Below are positions 28,683 to 37,636 of a DNA stretch of 64,000 bases, piece by piece. Source of the stretch: an uncultured Psychrosphaera sp. (GTDB lineage: Bacteria > Pseudomonadota > Gammaproteobacteria > Enterobacterales > Alteromonadaceae); contig NZ_CANMSK010000012.1 in assembly GCF_947500655.1 (NCBI RefSeq), positions 54,659 to 118,658 on the forward strand, read 5' to 3'. The translations under genes were made by a program, and so were the position numbers. Below the pieces are notes generated by a model. That model was not told the origin of the DNA. It ran no database searches and worked only from the letters and a program-made list of their open reading frames with translations. The first letter of the stretch is position 1; every line of letters starts with the position of its first letter.

Positions 28683-30536
28683 CTATGTAAAATTACGCTT
28701 TAGGCGCGCCACACGGTTAACTCTGGATAATAGAGAAATATACCTAGCTTGCTCACTTCTTTCTAAAGCTTTATCTTCAACGAACTCAGAAATACTCTGG
28801 ATGACAGGGAACTTTTTCATTGCTGCTTGTGTTCCTTTTGATATTAGTTTTTTACCCGTGGCCAGAAAAGGCACGACCATACCTATAGCATCTTCACCTA
28901 AGTCTAGCGCATGCTTAGATACATTCTTGCTTCTTAAAGCCTTATTAACTTCAGTATTATACTCAGAAATACGTTCATTTCTTTTAGAGTCATCCAGCAT
29001 GCACAACTCAGAGAAAAGTGAGTTCATCCCTTTTCGTACAACACTACTTGATATCTCCTCTTCGAAAGAGTCTATCGGTATGTAGTCGTTAATATCAAAA
29101 GTAGATATTAGCGATAGGCTGGGATTATTTATTCTCTTCATTTCCTTGACATCAAATGTCTGGCTTAGAGCCTCATAGCTTGCGCTTTTATAAAAGTTTA
29201 AGAGCCCTCCCATCATTAATGCGTATGGGTGGTCTGTATACTTATCGCCATCAATATAAAAAGGGAAATAAGTTGCATCTAATGCATGTGCCAAATGAAT
29301 TTGATCGCTATTCACTACAAATTCAAACTCATATTTTTCTTTATCCTTGGTTTTAGGCCATGAATCAATAATCGGTTTATTAACACCATAACGCGCTATC
29401 CCCATTGGCCCAGATTGATTCAGAGTATCTAGGCTGGTACGTAAAGCATGCTTTGGCCATAGAAGATAATTGCTTATCGTTTCAACGCTTGTTTGTGTAA
29501 GCTCTGAAATTTCCTTGAGCAATGGATAAATGTATTTATTCAATTCTGGATCGCTAAAAATATATGACTCGTTTAATTCGACCAAGTCGATAGCAGCCAA
29601 TGCGGCCAACGCTCTTCTGCTAACTACCGACGATGGATTTTCCGAATAAGCTTCGTTTATAAAGCCGTAATCTAAGCGGACTTCTGGCTGCATGTTGATT
29701 ATTTTTAGTCTTCCTCTCTTAACAAGGTCTAGAATTTCATTCCTTGTAATTTTTTGGGTTTTTAAAAATTCTGTCATATCAGAAGAAAAAGGAAGCACGC
29801 AGTACACAACATCATATAGAAGCAAATGATTTCTTATGTTTGAATTCTGAAACTTTGAAAAGTTAACCAAGCACGATGTTTTAGTCTGATCAAGGAAATA
29901 AAGGTCAGACTTTTTGAATGAGCCGTCATAGATGCCATCTACGTTATCGTACCAAAGTCTTTCATCACGCACTAAAAACTCACATGACAACATTTCTCTA
30001 CTTTTCGATGGAGCTATATTAAATACCTCATCGGGAATTTTAATTTGTGAGTTTAACGAGTTCCCGGTCACGATATCAAATGAGTATGGGCACTTAAGCG
30101 CTTCTGCAGTTTTTTGTATATCTCTAATGGTATTGGAGTCGGTTAATTCACAGACCTCAATAATTATTTTTTTATTTTCATGGTCTTCAGACATTCCGTT
30201 AAAGATCACATCAGAATGCACAGACGAAATATGTATAAGTGTTTGATTTAGTGTAAATGGTATTCCTTCAAAACCTGAAGGTATATCTTTATCTGTTATT
30301 CCATCTATCTCCTGATCATAGCCATCAGGCATTCTGTTGACTAGTTTTATAGGGGCCGTAACGTATTTTATCTCATGATGAAAAGTGCGCTCCAGACTAT
30401 CAAAGTCATCAACTTCGCTTTCAACATATAGCTGATACTCATAGGTACTTATCTTAAATATTCTCGTGGTCAAGTAGGGAAACTTGGCTCGGAAAATCAA
30501 ATCGATTCTTCGACACCACCCATCATAATTCAACAT
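28683..30536 (-). CDS. Large unrecognised cassette protein (617 aa)
   Basis: A 617-residue protein, unusually large for an integron cassette. No signal peptide, clear membrane helix or catalytic motif is recognised. The N-terminus (YDGWCRRIDLIFRAKFPYL) is followed by a mixed alpha/beta region; around residue 390-450 lies a compact block (HALDATYFPFYIDGDKY). The C-terminal 130 residues are helical with a mildly hydrophobic stretch (AIGMVVPFLATGKKLIS) and a basic end. Its stop codon abuts attC 2, and upstream it is separated from the remains of attC 3 only by a 40-bp leader with GGGAG. Integron cassettes often carry phage-defence or envelope functions, but nothing here proves either. Confidence 0.75.
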   Translation of the reverse strand: MLNYDGWCRRIDLIFRAKFPYLTTRIFKISTYEYQLYVESEVDDFDSLERTFHHEIKYVTAPIKLVNRMPDGYDQEIDGITDKDIPSGFEGIPFTLNQTLIHISSVHSDVIFNGMSEDHENKKIIIEVCELTDSNTIRDIQKTAEALKCPYSFDIVTGNSLNSQIKIPDEVFNIAPSKSREMLSCEFLVRDERLWYDNVDGIYDGSFKKSDLYFLDQTKTSCLVNFSKFQNSNIRNHLLLYDVVYCVLPFSSDMTEFLKTQKITRNEILDLVKRGRLKIINMQPEVRLDYGFINEAYSENPSSVVSRRALAALAAIDLVELNESYIFSDPELNKYIYPLLKEISELTQTSVETISNYLLWPKHALRTSLDTLNQSGPMGIARYGVNKPIIDSWPKTKDKEKYEFEFVVNSDQIHLAHALDATYFPFYIDGDKYTDHPYALMMGGLLNFYKSASYEALSQTFDVKEMKRINNPSLSLISTFDINDYIPIDSFEEEISSSVVRKGMNSLFSELCMLDDSKRNERISEYNTEVNKALRSKNVSKHALDLGEDAIGMVVPFLATGKKLISKGTQAAMKKFPVIQSISEFVEDKALERSEQARYISLLSRVNRVARLKRNFT

Positions 30537-30581
30537 TGCTTTTGGTTACTCCCTGTTCTTTCGATGTTTTTTTAACCTAAC

Positions 30582-32441
30582 GAGGCTGTAGAATTTCTCA
30601 TTCTCAGCCAATTTCTTTAAATAAAAACCACAATATTTCACATTCCTCTAAGATTCAATAACTTATTCTATTTTCAATAATAGTTTTGGTTATATTCCGT
30701 TTAAAGTGGATTTATAGAGTTAATTAATGAAGTGAGGCTTGATGTGGGTATAAAGGCTTAACTATTGGTCTAATGTAAACTATTTCTTAACTTTTCTATG
30801 TTGTGAACAAGGCAATACATTTGCCATTGGGTATTTACTTTATCTTGCCCACGCAGCGTGAATTTGTTCATGCCTTTATTAACGGTAATATTTCCAAACA
30901 CGGGTTCAATGGCACCTAGTCGTTTACTGTATTGTCGTCGTCCTATTGGACTATCTATCTTAACTTTCATTTTGTCGCCATAACTTAGCTTTTTCCGTGA
31001 CTCATCACGTTTAAATTGTACTTATCTTCCTCTGTCCTTCGGTGGTTTACGCATACATTGCTGTTGTAGAGGGCATATCTTACAGTCTTTTAAGTAACCG
31101 CAGAATCGAGTGTATTGTTGATTGTGGTTATTTACATTTATCCCACTGCACCACATTTCATTGCCCGCTGGGCAGTGGCATGTTTGTGTTGCTTCGTCAT
31201 AATGAAAATCATCTGAGGTGAATAATCTTGGCTTACCTTTGCTGCGTTTCAATCTACGTTTTTCTTGCTCTGTTTCATACGTTTCGCTTTCTTTAAATAG
31301 CGGATTACGCTTTCTGAATTGATTATCTGCAATGTAGGTATCGAAGCCACTTTGGGCCATGAATTCCAAATTCACTTCACTGTTAAAGCCACTGTCTGCT
31401 GTGAATTTAATCGTATGCTCGTTTGGTTGTTTTGCTGCTGTGAGCTTATCAAGTTGTTGCTTTAGTTGAGTAACCGCTGGTGCTAAGGTTTGTTGCTCAC
31501 CAACTGAGCCCCATGTTTGGGCTTGTAAAATAATTTGATGTTTATCATCGTTAATCGCAATGCCATTGTAACCTTGGATTGTACCTTTACTTGTTGTCAT
31601 TTTTGCACTGTCTGGGTCGGTTATATTACTTTTAACGGGCTTACCTTTACTCCCTGTTTTTTCTTGATGTGTTGCTAGGTATTCCTTAATTTTTTCTGCG
31701 CTTTTATCCAATTTCTCTTTCTGTTTCAAGTCATGAACGACTTCGTCTTCACCTAAACTATCTTGTGCTTGATGACGTTCAAGTATCCGTTGACTGGCTC
31801 GGCGTAGTTTGGCTTGTTTACGCTCAAGCTCTTCGAATGTACCGCTCCATTCTTTACTCGCGTTTGACCTTATTTTACAGCCGTCGATAGCAAACATGTT
31901 ACGCCCAATAAGCCCTTCACGGTCACATATCATCAGCACTTGTGTAAACAAGGGTTCAATTTTGTCTTTCATGTTTGCAACAAAATGCGCAATAGATGTG
32001 TAATGAGGTTGAACATCCCCCGATAGGCTCATGAAGGTAATATTGGTTTCACACGCCCTTGCAATTCGGCGGCTACTGACTAATCCACGCGAATAACCAA
32101 ACAAAACAATCTTCAACATTACAGATGGAGGGTACGCCGCAGCGCCACCATTATCGTTGTTGTACCATTCATCAAAAGGCGTTAAATCAAGGTGGTTATC
32201 AACAATATGAGAAAGTGCGTATTCAAATGTGCCAGGGATAATTTGCTGGGTAAAATCAACAGGAATGAATTTACTTTGGCAGGATAAGTCAGGTTTATAG
32301 TTAGCCATGTGAAATTAACTCTGAGCGAATAATAACTATTAGATCACAGACGCCCACCACGAACAAGTACATTTTATATACAAATAAGCCTAATTGAAAA
32401 AAGAGCGTTAAACGCTATTTTTAGAGAAATTCTACAGCCTC
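30582..32441 (-). mobile_element. IS1182-type insertion sequence, 1860 bp
   Basis: The ends are perfect 18-bp inverted repeats, GAGGCTGTAGAATTTCTC at 30582-30599 and its complement at 32424-32441. The flanks carry AAC on both sides (30579-30581 and 32442-32444), a 3-bp target duplication. The element holds one transposase frame broken by an in-frame stop. It lies inside the R' box of attC 3: joining the flanks rebuilds CCTAACGCC. Confidence 0.93.
30770..32308 (-). pseudogene. IS1182-family transposase interrupted by an in-frame TAA
   Basis: Two open parts lie in the same frame: residues 1-428 (32308-31022) and, after a single TAA and 17 more codons, the C-terminal part including RRQYSKRLGAIEPVFGNI (to 30770). 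Together about 512 codons, the normal size for the family. The N-terminal DUF772-type region (FVANMKDKIEPLF), the DDE region (MFAIDGCKI, FTADSGFNSE) and the Cys-rich CHCPAGNEMW...CPLQQQCMR block are present. The stop falls in GR*VQF; a CAA to TAA change would explain it. The C-terminal region with the last acidic residue would be lost, so the copy is probably inactive unless read through. Confidence 0.9.
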
Positions 32442-32551
32442 AACGCCTGTGTAACCAGCCCAAGAAGTGGCGGGCGTTTGTGATAAAATGAGCGTAGCGA
32501 ATACACAAACGAGCGACGCTTTTTGGGTCTGGTTTACACACTTGTTAAGTG
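32442..32551 (-). repeat. Integron attC site 3, disrupted by the IS
   Basis: On the minus strand it begins CACTTAACAAGTGTGTAAACC right after the stop codon of the 32553 gene and ends CTGGTTACACAGGCGTT, where the IS starts. The missing AGG of the R' box lies beyond the IS (30576-30581). Rebuilt, GTTAGGT fits GTTRRRY. The arms GTGTGTAAACCAG and CTGGTTACACAG pair with one unpaired base. Confidence 0.88.
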
Positions 32552-32552
32552 T

Positions 32553-32810
32553 TTACCAGAGTGCATTCTGTATACGCTCTTTCACTACTGGTGCGATTAA
32601 ATTACTTTGACCAACCACAAGCAGTATTTTGTTTTTATAAAGCTCATTATCTCGTACTTCTGATAGCTGCTCGCATTCTGCTTTGGATAGATGCCGAAGA
32701 GATTCTTCTAGACCATTGATATTATCTACTTCGTCGCGGAAATATCCTCTACCCTTAATTTCTTCTTGGCTATCTATGAACCTGAGTATCTTTTTAATAT
32801 TTTTAGTCAT
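32553..32810 (-). CDS. Cassette-borne small hypothetical protein
   Basis: An 85-residue soluble, charged protein: MTKNIKKILRFIDSQEEI, a Glu-rich middle (LEESLRHLSKAECEQLSEV) and a hydrophobic beta-like end (KILLVVGQSNLIAPVV). No family recognised. The stop codon TAA is followed at once by attC 3 and the gene starts about 14 bases after a GTTAAGTG box, so it is a cassette gene. Confidence 0.7.
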   Translation of the reverse strand: MTKNIKKILRFIDSQEEIKGRGYFRDEVDNINGLEESLRHLSKAECEQLSEVRDNELYKNKILLVVGQSNLIAPVVKERIQNALW

Positions 32811-33290
32811 AGTTTGATACTTACACTTAACAGCGTATTAGCGCGAATTCCTGTTAAAGGAAGTTATCCACAGGCGATTTTATTCCGCTAATAAACTTTT
32901 TTATTTAATAATACTAATAACTTACCAGTAGATTTATGGATAAACAAACACTTTTTGAGTTGGGGAAAACGAGCCATTTACATAACACGCCATCAATGGC
33001 ACGTTATGTAAAAAACATTTATCCAAAATTTATATTTAAATCAGTCATTTATTAAAAACGTCTACTTAATCGAGCCATTTTGATAAATTACATAACGTGC
33101 CATAACAGTACAAATTCACTTATTTTTACTTATACCTGTATAACCATACAGTTTCGCTGTTCATTTTTATTTTAAATAAATGTTTAGCACGGCCGTAGTG
33201 CTTTTGCTTTTGCTTTTGCTTTTAACTCTCCATCACAAAATCACTTTGTTAAATATTATTTTTTATAAAATTCGAAGCATGGATGCTGAG

Positions 33291-33331
33291 AAAGGATTGA
33301 TTATCAGGGACGATTTTCCAATCCTTTTTTA
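33291..33331 (+). terminator. Orphan hairpin with T-run
   Basis: AAAGGATTG (33291-33299) / CAATCCTTT (33319-33327) followed by TTTT on the plus strand. No plus-strand gene precedes it, so its role is unclear. Confidence 0.4.
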
Positions 33332-33393
33332 TAAACAAAAATAACTATTTAATGAAGAATTTGATTTTGTTTGGAAGCGGCCTTTTTCGCCTA

Positions 33394-33540
33394 CCTTTTT
33401 TGGCTGTTGAAAAAAGGTATGGTCGCCGTCAAGGTGAAACCTTAGAGTTCGTATAAATTCAATGTCGCAGTAATAACATAAAACCAAAAGCCTGTGCCTT
33501 TTTTGGCTGTTGAAAAAGGTATGGACGCCGAAGGTGAAAC
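33394..33540. repeat. Two direct repeats of about 45 bp near pilT
   Basis: The copies at 33394-33440 and 33497-33540 share CCTTTTTTGGCTGTTG, then an A-run, GGTATGG, CGCCG and AGGTGAAAC. Each starts with a hairpin (CCTTTTTT / AAAAAAGG). They differ by one A and a three-base insertion. They may be copies of a dispersed genomic repeat. Confidence 0.8.
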
Positions 33541-33576
33541 GGCTGTAGTCACGAGCTTTGAGTAAAAAACAAAAAG

Positions 33577-34635
33577 CTAGCTCATGCCCCCAAACACACT
33601 TTTATCAACCGCTTTACTTGCCGCTTCTTCCATTGAGATCAGCCCTTCATTCTTTAACTTAACCAAACTCTGATCTAAGGTTTGCATACCAAAACTGGCC
33701 CCGGTCTGAATAGACGAGTACATTTGTGCGACCTTGTCTTCGCGGATCAAATTACGAATGGCTGGCGTACCTATCATTATCTCATGTGTGGCAACCCTGC
33801 CCCCGCCTTGTTTCTTACATAATGTTTGCGAGATCACAGCTTGTAACGACTCAGACAACATAGAGCGGATCATAGATTTTTCATCACCTGGAAATACATC
33901 AATAATACGGTCAATGGTTTTAGGTGCGGATGTGGTGTGCAATGTACCAAATACTAAATGGCCTGTTTCTGCAGCCGTCATGGCCAATCTTATGGTTTCT
34001 AAGTCTCGTAACTCGCCTACTAAAATAACGTCTGGGTCTTCACGTAATGCAGAGCGCAGTGCGTTGGAAAAACTCAATGTGTCGCGGTGTACTTCTCGTT
34101 GGCTAATTAAGCTTTGTTTGTTTTTGTGGACAAACTCAATGGGATCTTCAATGGTTAAAATATGTTCTTGTCGCTGGGTATTTATATAATCAATCATGGC
34201 AGCTAAGGTTGTTGACTTGCCTGAACCTGTGGGACCAGTCACTAATACTAACCCTCTTGGTTTATTAGCTATTTGCTTAAAAATATCTGGCGCAGCCAAT
34301 TGCTCAAGGGATAAAACATTTGCTGGGATAGTTCTAAAAACAGCAGCTGCGCCGCGCTGAGTATTAAAGGCGTTAACACGAAAACGGGCTAAATTAGGTA
34401 CTTCAAAGGAAAAGTCGGTTTCTAGCTTTTCTTCGTATTCTTTGCGCTGCTTATCGTTCATAATGTCGTAAATTAATGACTGAACTTGTTTCGCACTTAA
34501 GTCCGCTGTATTCGCAGTTACGTCTAGAGGTTTAACATCGCCATCGACTCTGATCATTGGTGGTGTCGCCGCTGACAAATGTAAATCAGATGCGTTATGC
34601 TGCACACTAAGTGTGAGTAATTCGGTTATATTCAT
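33577..34635 (-). CDS. pilT: Type IV pilus retraction ATPase PilT
   Basis: A 352-residue secretion-type ATPase. Walker A GPTGSGKST (about residues 133-141), the Asp box TIEDPIEF, Walker B DVILVGELRD and the His box GHLVFGTLHT are intact. The N-terminal ASDLHLSAATPPMIRVDGD is typical of PilT. It powers pilus retraction at the inner membrane. It is divergent from yggS, as in Pseudomonas and E. coli relatives, which supports PilT over PilU. Confidence 0.95.
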   Translation of the reverse strand: MNITELLTLSVQHNASDLHLSAATPPMIRVDGDVKPLDVTANTADLSAKQVQSLIYDIMNDKQRKEYEEKLETDFSFEVPNLARFRVNAFNTQRGAAAVFRTIPANVLSLEQLAAPDIFKQIANKPRGLVLVTGPTGSGKSTTLAAMIDYINTQRQEHILTIEDPIEFVHKNKQSLISQREVHRDTLSFSNALRSALREDPDVILVGELRDLETIRLAMTAAETGHLVFGTLHTTSAPKTIDRIIDVFPGDEKSMIRSMLSESLQAVISQTLCKKQGGGRVATHEIMIGTPAIRNLIREDKVAQMYSSIQTGASFGMQTLDQSLVKLKNEGLISMEEAASKAVDKSVFGGMS

Positions 34636-34677
34636 AAATAAAACCTAGAAAAGTTAGACTGTACCTACTGGAAGAAC

Positions 34678-35397
34678 ATGTCAAAAAATAGTGATATTAA
34701 TAACATAGCAACTCAATTGTTAAACGCCCAAAATAATATCAAAAATATTGCTCAAAAATACAACCGCTCTGCAAGTGCGGTTACCTTAATGGCGGTAAGT
34801 AAAACCAAGCCTGTTGAAGATGTTATTGCGGCTTACAATGCTGGCCAACGAATTTTTGGTGAGAATTACGCTCAAGAGCTATTTGATAAACATCAAGAGC
34901 TAAGCCATTTAGCAGATATTCAGTGGCATTACATTGGTCCAATTCAAAGTAATAAAACTAAAATAATCTGCCAAAGCGCCAGTTGGATTGATAGTGTCGA
35001 TCGCCTTAAGATAGCTAACCGTATTGATACTCACGCTAAAGAACTAAATAAAAACATAAACCTGTTACTGCAAGTTAATATTTCTAATTCGCCACAAAAG
35101 TCAGGCATTAGTTTAGAGCAAGTAAATGAGCTGGCAGAGTCCATTAATTTACTAGAACATGTTACTTTAAGAGGCTTGATGGCAATCCCTGATAATTACA
35201 CTGCTGACGAGAACGGTAACCGACCACAATTAAATCACGAATTTAATCAAATGTTGGCTTGTTATTCGGACTTACAGCAACAATATCCAAGTGTAGATAC
35301 GTTGTCTTTAGGTATGAGCGGTGACTTAGATGTCGCGATTGAATGTGGCTCAACTATGGTCAGGTTAGGTACTGCTATATTTGGTAAAAGAAATTAA
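34678..35397 (+). CDS. yggS: PLP homeostasis protein (YggS family)
   Basis: A 239-residue alanine-racemase-fold protein that carries pyridoxal phosphate without known enzyme activity. The PLP lysine is in LMAVSKTKP, followed by FGENYAQEL, WHYIGPIQSNKT, and LSLGMSGDLDVAIECGSTMVRLGTAIFG. First gene of a yggS-proC-yggT-DUF4426 operon. GGAAGA lies just upstream of the ATG. Confidence 0.95.
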   Translation: MSKNSDINNIATQLLNAQNNIKNIAQKYNRSASAVTLMAVSKTKPVEDVIAAYNAGQRIFGENYAQELFDKHQELSHLADIQWHYIGPIQSNKTKIICQSASWIDSVDRLKIANRIDTHAKELNKNINLLLQVNISNSPQKSGISLEQVNELAESINLLEHVTLRGLMAIPDNYTADENGNRPQLNHEFNQMLACYSDLQQQYPSVDTLSLGMSGDLDVAIECGSTMVRLGTAIFGKRN

Positions 35398-35407
35398 GAG
35401 GAATTTA

Positions 35408-36253
35408 ATGATAAATAATAAGCAACACACATATGCATTTATAGGCGCGGGCAACATGTCTGGCGCAATTCTCGGCGGCATGGTTAATAGTGGTATTAAC
35501 CCAGACAATATTATTGCCACCAACCGAACGAAAGAAAAGCAGCAAGCGCTGCATCAAAAGTTTGGGATTAAAACTGACTTAGACAATAAGTCGGCTATTG
35601 AACAAGCAGATGTGATTATTTTGGGCGTTAAACCACAAATGATGTTGGCAATGTTAACTGACTTAGTTGAGCAAGGTATCGACTTTAGCCAAAAGCTAAT
35701 TATTACCGTTGCGGCAGGCTTAACAATAAATAGATATACCGACATTATTGGTAATGTAAGAATTATCCGTTGTATGCCAAATACGCCGTCGTTAGTTGGT
35801 TTAGGAGTATCAGGTTTATTTTGTGGTACTGACCAAAATAAATACTCAGCTGACGTTATTGAGCAAGATAAAGAAATTACCTCTGTTATGTTTAACGCTG
35901 TTGGTAAAACGGTTTGGTTAAAACAAGAGTCTCAAATTGATGATATCGCTGCGGTATCGGGTTCAGGACCAGCATACTTCTTTTTGTTTATGCAGCGTAT
36001 GGCGGAAAAAGCGGTTCAGTTAGGCTTTGATCAAGACACAGCTAACCAAATTGTTCTGCAAACTGCTTTAGGCTCGGCTCAAATGGCCGCGCAAAGTGAT
36101 GACAGCTTTGAACAATTACGCGTTAACGTAACCTCGCCTGGCGGGTCTACAGCAGAAGCGGTTAAAGTATTTAATGAAAAAGAATTAGCCTCTATAGTGT
36201 CGTCTGCGTTAGACGCTGCCGTATTAAGAGCAAAAGAAATGAGTAAACTATAA
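35408..36253 (+). CDS. proC: Pyrroline-5-carboxylate reductase
   Basis: A 281-residue enzyme catalysing the last step of proline synthesis. NAD(P)H site IGAGNMSGAILGGM, 'GVKPQMM', RCMPNTPSLVG, SGSGPAYFFLFM and the closing VTSPGGSTAEAV are the family hallmarks. The ATG at 35408 follows AAGAGGA by seven bases; the longer upstream frame overlaps yggS and is not needed. Confidence 0.96.
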   Translation: MINNKQHTYAFIGAGNMSGAILGGMVNSGINPDNIIATNRTKEKQQALHQKFGIKTDLDNKSAIEQADVIILGVKPQMMLAMLTDLVEQGIDFSQKLIITVAAGLTINRYTDIIGNVRIIRCMPNTPSLVGLGVSGLFCGTDQNKYSADVIEQDKEITSVMFNAVGKTVWLKQESQIDDIAAVSGSGPAYFFLFMQRMAEKAVQLGFDQDTANQIVLQTALGSAQMAAQSDDSFEQLRVNVTSPGGSTAEAVKVFNEKELASIVSSALDAAVLRAKEMSKL

Positions 36254-36356
36254 TCCAAAAGAATATCCTAAAAGAGTAACCTTAACTTAAGGCTTATACT
36301 TTTTATAATATTCACGTTATCTTTAATATAAATTAAACACTGGAAATAAGAACGTT

Positions 36357-36899
36357 ATGCAAGCAACTCAATTTTTAATATCAACGTTATTTGACCTATA
36401 CATGATGGCTGTCATTTTACGTATTTGGTTACAACTCACTCGTGCCGACTTTTATAATCCGGTAAGTCAGTTTGTGGTTAAAATCACGAATCCAGTTTTA
36501 ATACCTCTAAGACGTATTATTCCAGGTTTTGCTGGTATTGATTGGGCTGGCATTGTTTTATTATTATTGGTTGGCTTTGCTAAAATTGCTTTGTTACAAG
36601 TGTTGTATGGCGTAGGGTTTCCAGCGGTACAGATCCTAATTGCTAGCAGTATATCAATTGTTAAAGAAGTGCTTAATCTAATATTCTGGGTGATGTTAAT
36701 TCGCGTTATCTTGAGCTGGGTTAGCCAAGGTTACAATCCGATTGAAGCCCTATTAAATCAATTAACTGAACCTATGTTGAATCCAATTCGTCGTGTTTTA
36801 CCTGATATGGGTGGATTTGACTTAAGTATTATGGTGTTTTTAATTGGTTTGAAGTTTGTTGAATTAGGCTTTCAAGATTTACTAAGCTCTTTACTGTAG
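36357..36899 (+). CDS. yggT: YggT family membrane protein
   Basis: A 180-residue protein with two repeated YGGT halves, each with two membrane helices and the motif NPV(L)xPLRRIIP (residues 46-56, NPVLIPLRRIIPG) then NPIRRVLPDMGG in the second half. The family is linked to osmotic/ion homeostasis and cell-division membrane context; the exact role is unknown. Position after proC is standard. Confidence 0.93.
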   Translation: MQATQFLISTLFDLYMMAVILRIWLQLTRADFYNPVSQFVVKITNPVLIPLRRIIPGFAGIDWAGIVLLLLVGFAKIALLQVLYGVGFPAVQILIASSISIVKEVLNLIFWVMLIRVILSWVSQGYNPIEALLNQLTEPMLNPIRRVLPDMGGFDLSIMVFLIGLKFVELGFQDLLSSLL

Positions 36900-36989
36900 A
36901 GCAATTTGCTGTAAAGAATTTGTTGTAAAGCAATTTATTGTAGAGAATTGATTTAGAAGCTCTTGAACAAAAAAAACACTGGATTTAAC

Positions 36990-37418
36990 ATGAAATTATT
37001 AAGCAGTTTTATACTTTTACTATCAGCATTATTATCATTTAATAGTCATGCTGAACAAAAGATCACAAAAGGTAATTGGGACATCCATTACATTGCCTTT
37101 CCTAGTTCGTTTATTCAGCCTGAAATTGCCAAACAGTATCAACTACAACGTAGTAAATACTTAGCGGTTATAAATATTTCAGTATTGGATAATAAAGATA
37201 ACAACAAAGCGCAGAATGCTTATGTATCAGGTATGGCAAAAAACTTACTGGGTCAGCGTACTAAGTTGGATTTTGTTAAAGTGACAGAAGGTGAAGCGAC
37301 GTATTATTTAGCTCAGCTTAAATACGACAATGAAGAAATATATAACTTTGAAATAGACGTACAACAAGGTAATAAAACGGAAACCATTAAGTTTAGCCAA
37401 AAGTTTTATGTCGATTAA
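36990..37418 (+). CDS. Periplasmic DUF4426 protein
   Basis: A 142-residue exported protein, start ATG 36990 (MKLLSSFILLLSALLSFNSH; cleavage near SHA). NWDIHYIAFPSSFIQPEIA and RSKYLAVINISVLD are typical of DUF4426, which occurs in this operon in many Alteromonadales. Function unknown. The spacer to yggT holds imperfect 15-bp repeats ending in TTGTAAAG-like units. Confidence 0.85.
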   Translation: MKLLSSFILLLSALLSFNSHAEQKITKGNWDIHYIAFPSSFIQPEIAKQYQLQRSKYLAVINISVLDNKDNNKAQNAYVSGMAKNLLGQRTKLDFVKVTEGEATYYLAQLKYDNEEIYNFEIDVQQGNKTETIKFSQKFYVD

Positions 37419-37636
37419 ACTCAATTGGTACCGCGCTAGCAACGAGAGTAGAGTATCGAGCTACGAGTAAAAGCTTAAGTCTCGAATCTTTTCGATACTC
37501 GCCACTCGTATCTCGAACCTGTTTCCATTATATTATCCGTTAAAACAAGATCGCGCCTTATTAGCGCTCACCTCTTATCAGTACGCCTTATAAGTATAAA
37601 CACGCCTTCAAAATCCCCCACTTACAATTCCAACTA

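Larger units (their letters stand above)
32811..33576. other. Gene-free region with att-like half sites, palindromes and direct repeats
   Basis: A 766-bp stretch between the outermost cassette gene and pilT. It contains a short att-like site (32824-32860, CACTTAAC ... GTTAAAG), a 34-bp near-palindrome with arms TTACATAAC / GTTATGTAA (32978-33011) and a third copy of its arm (33088-33102), four GCTTTT units (33200-33223), a terminator-like hairpin (33291-33331) and two copies of a 45-bp direct repeat (33394-33440, 33497-33540). No integrase gene and no supported ORF are present. Confidence 0.7.
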
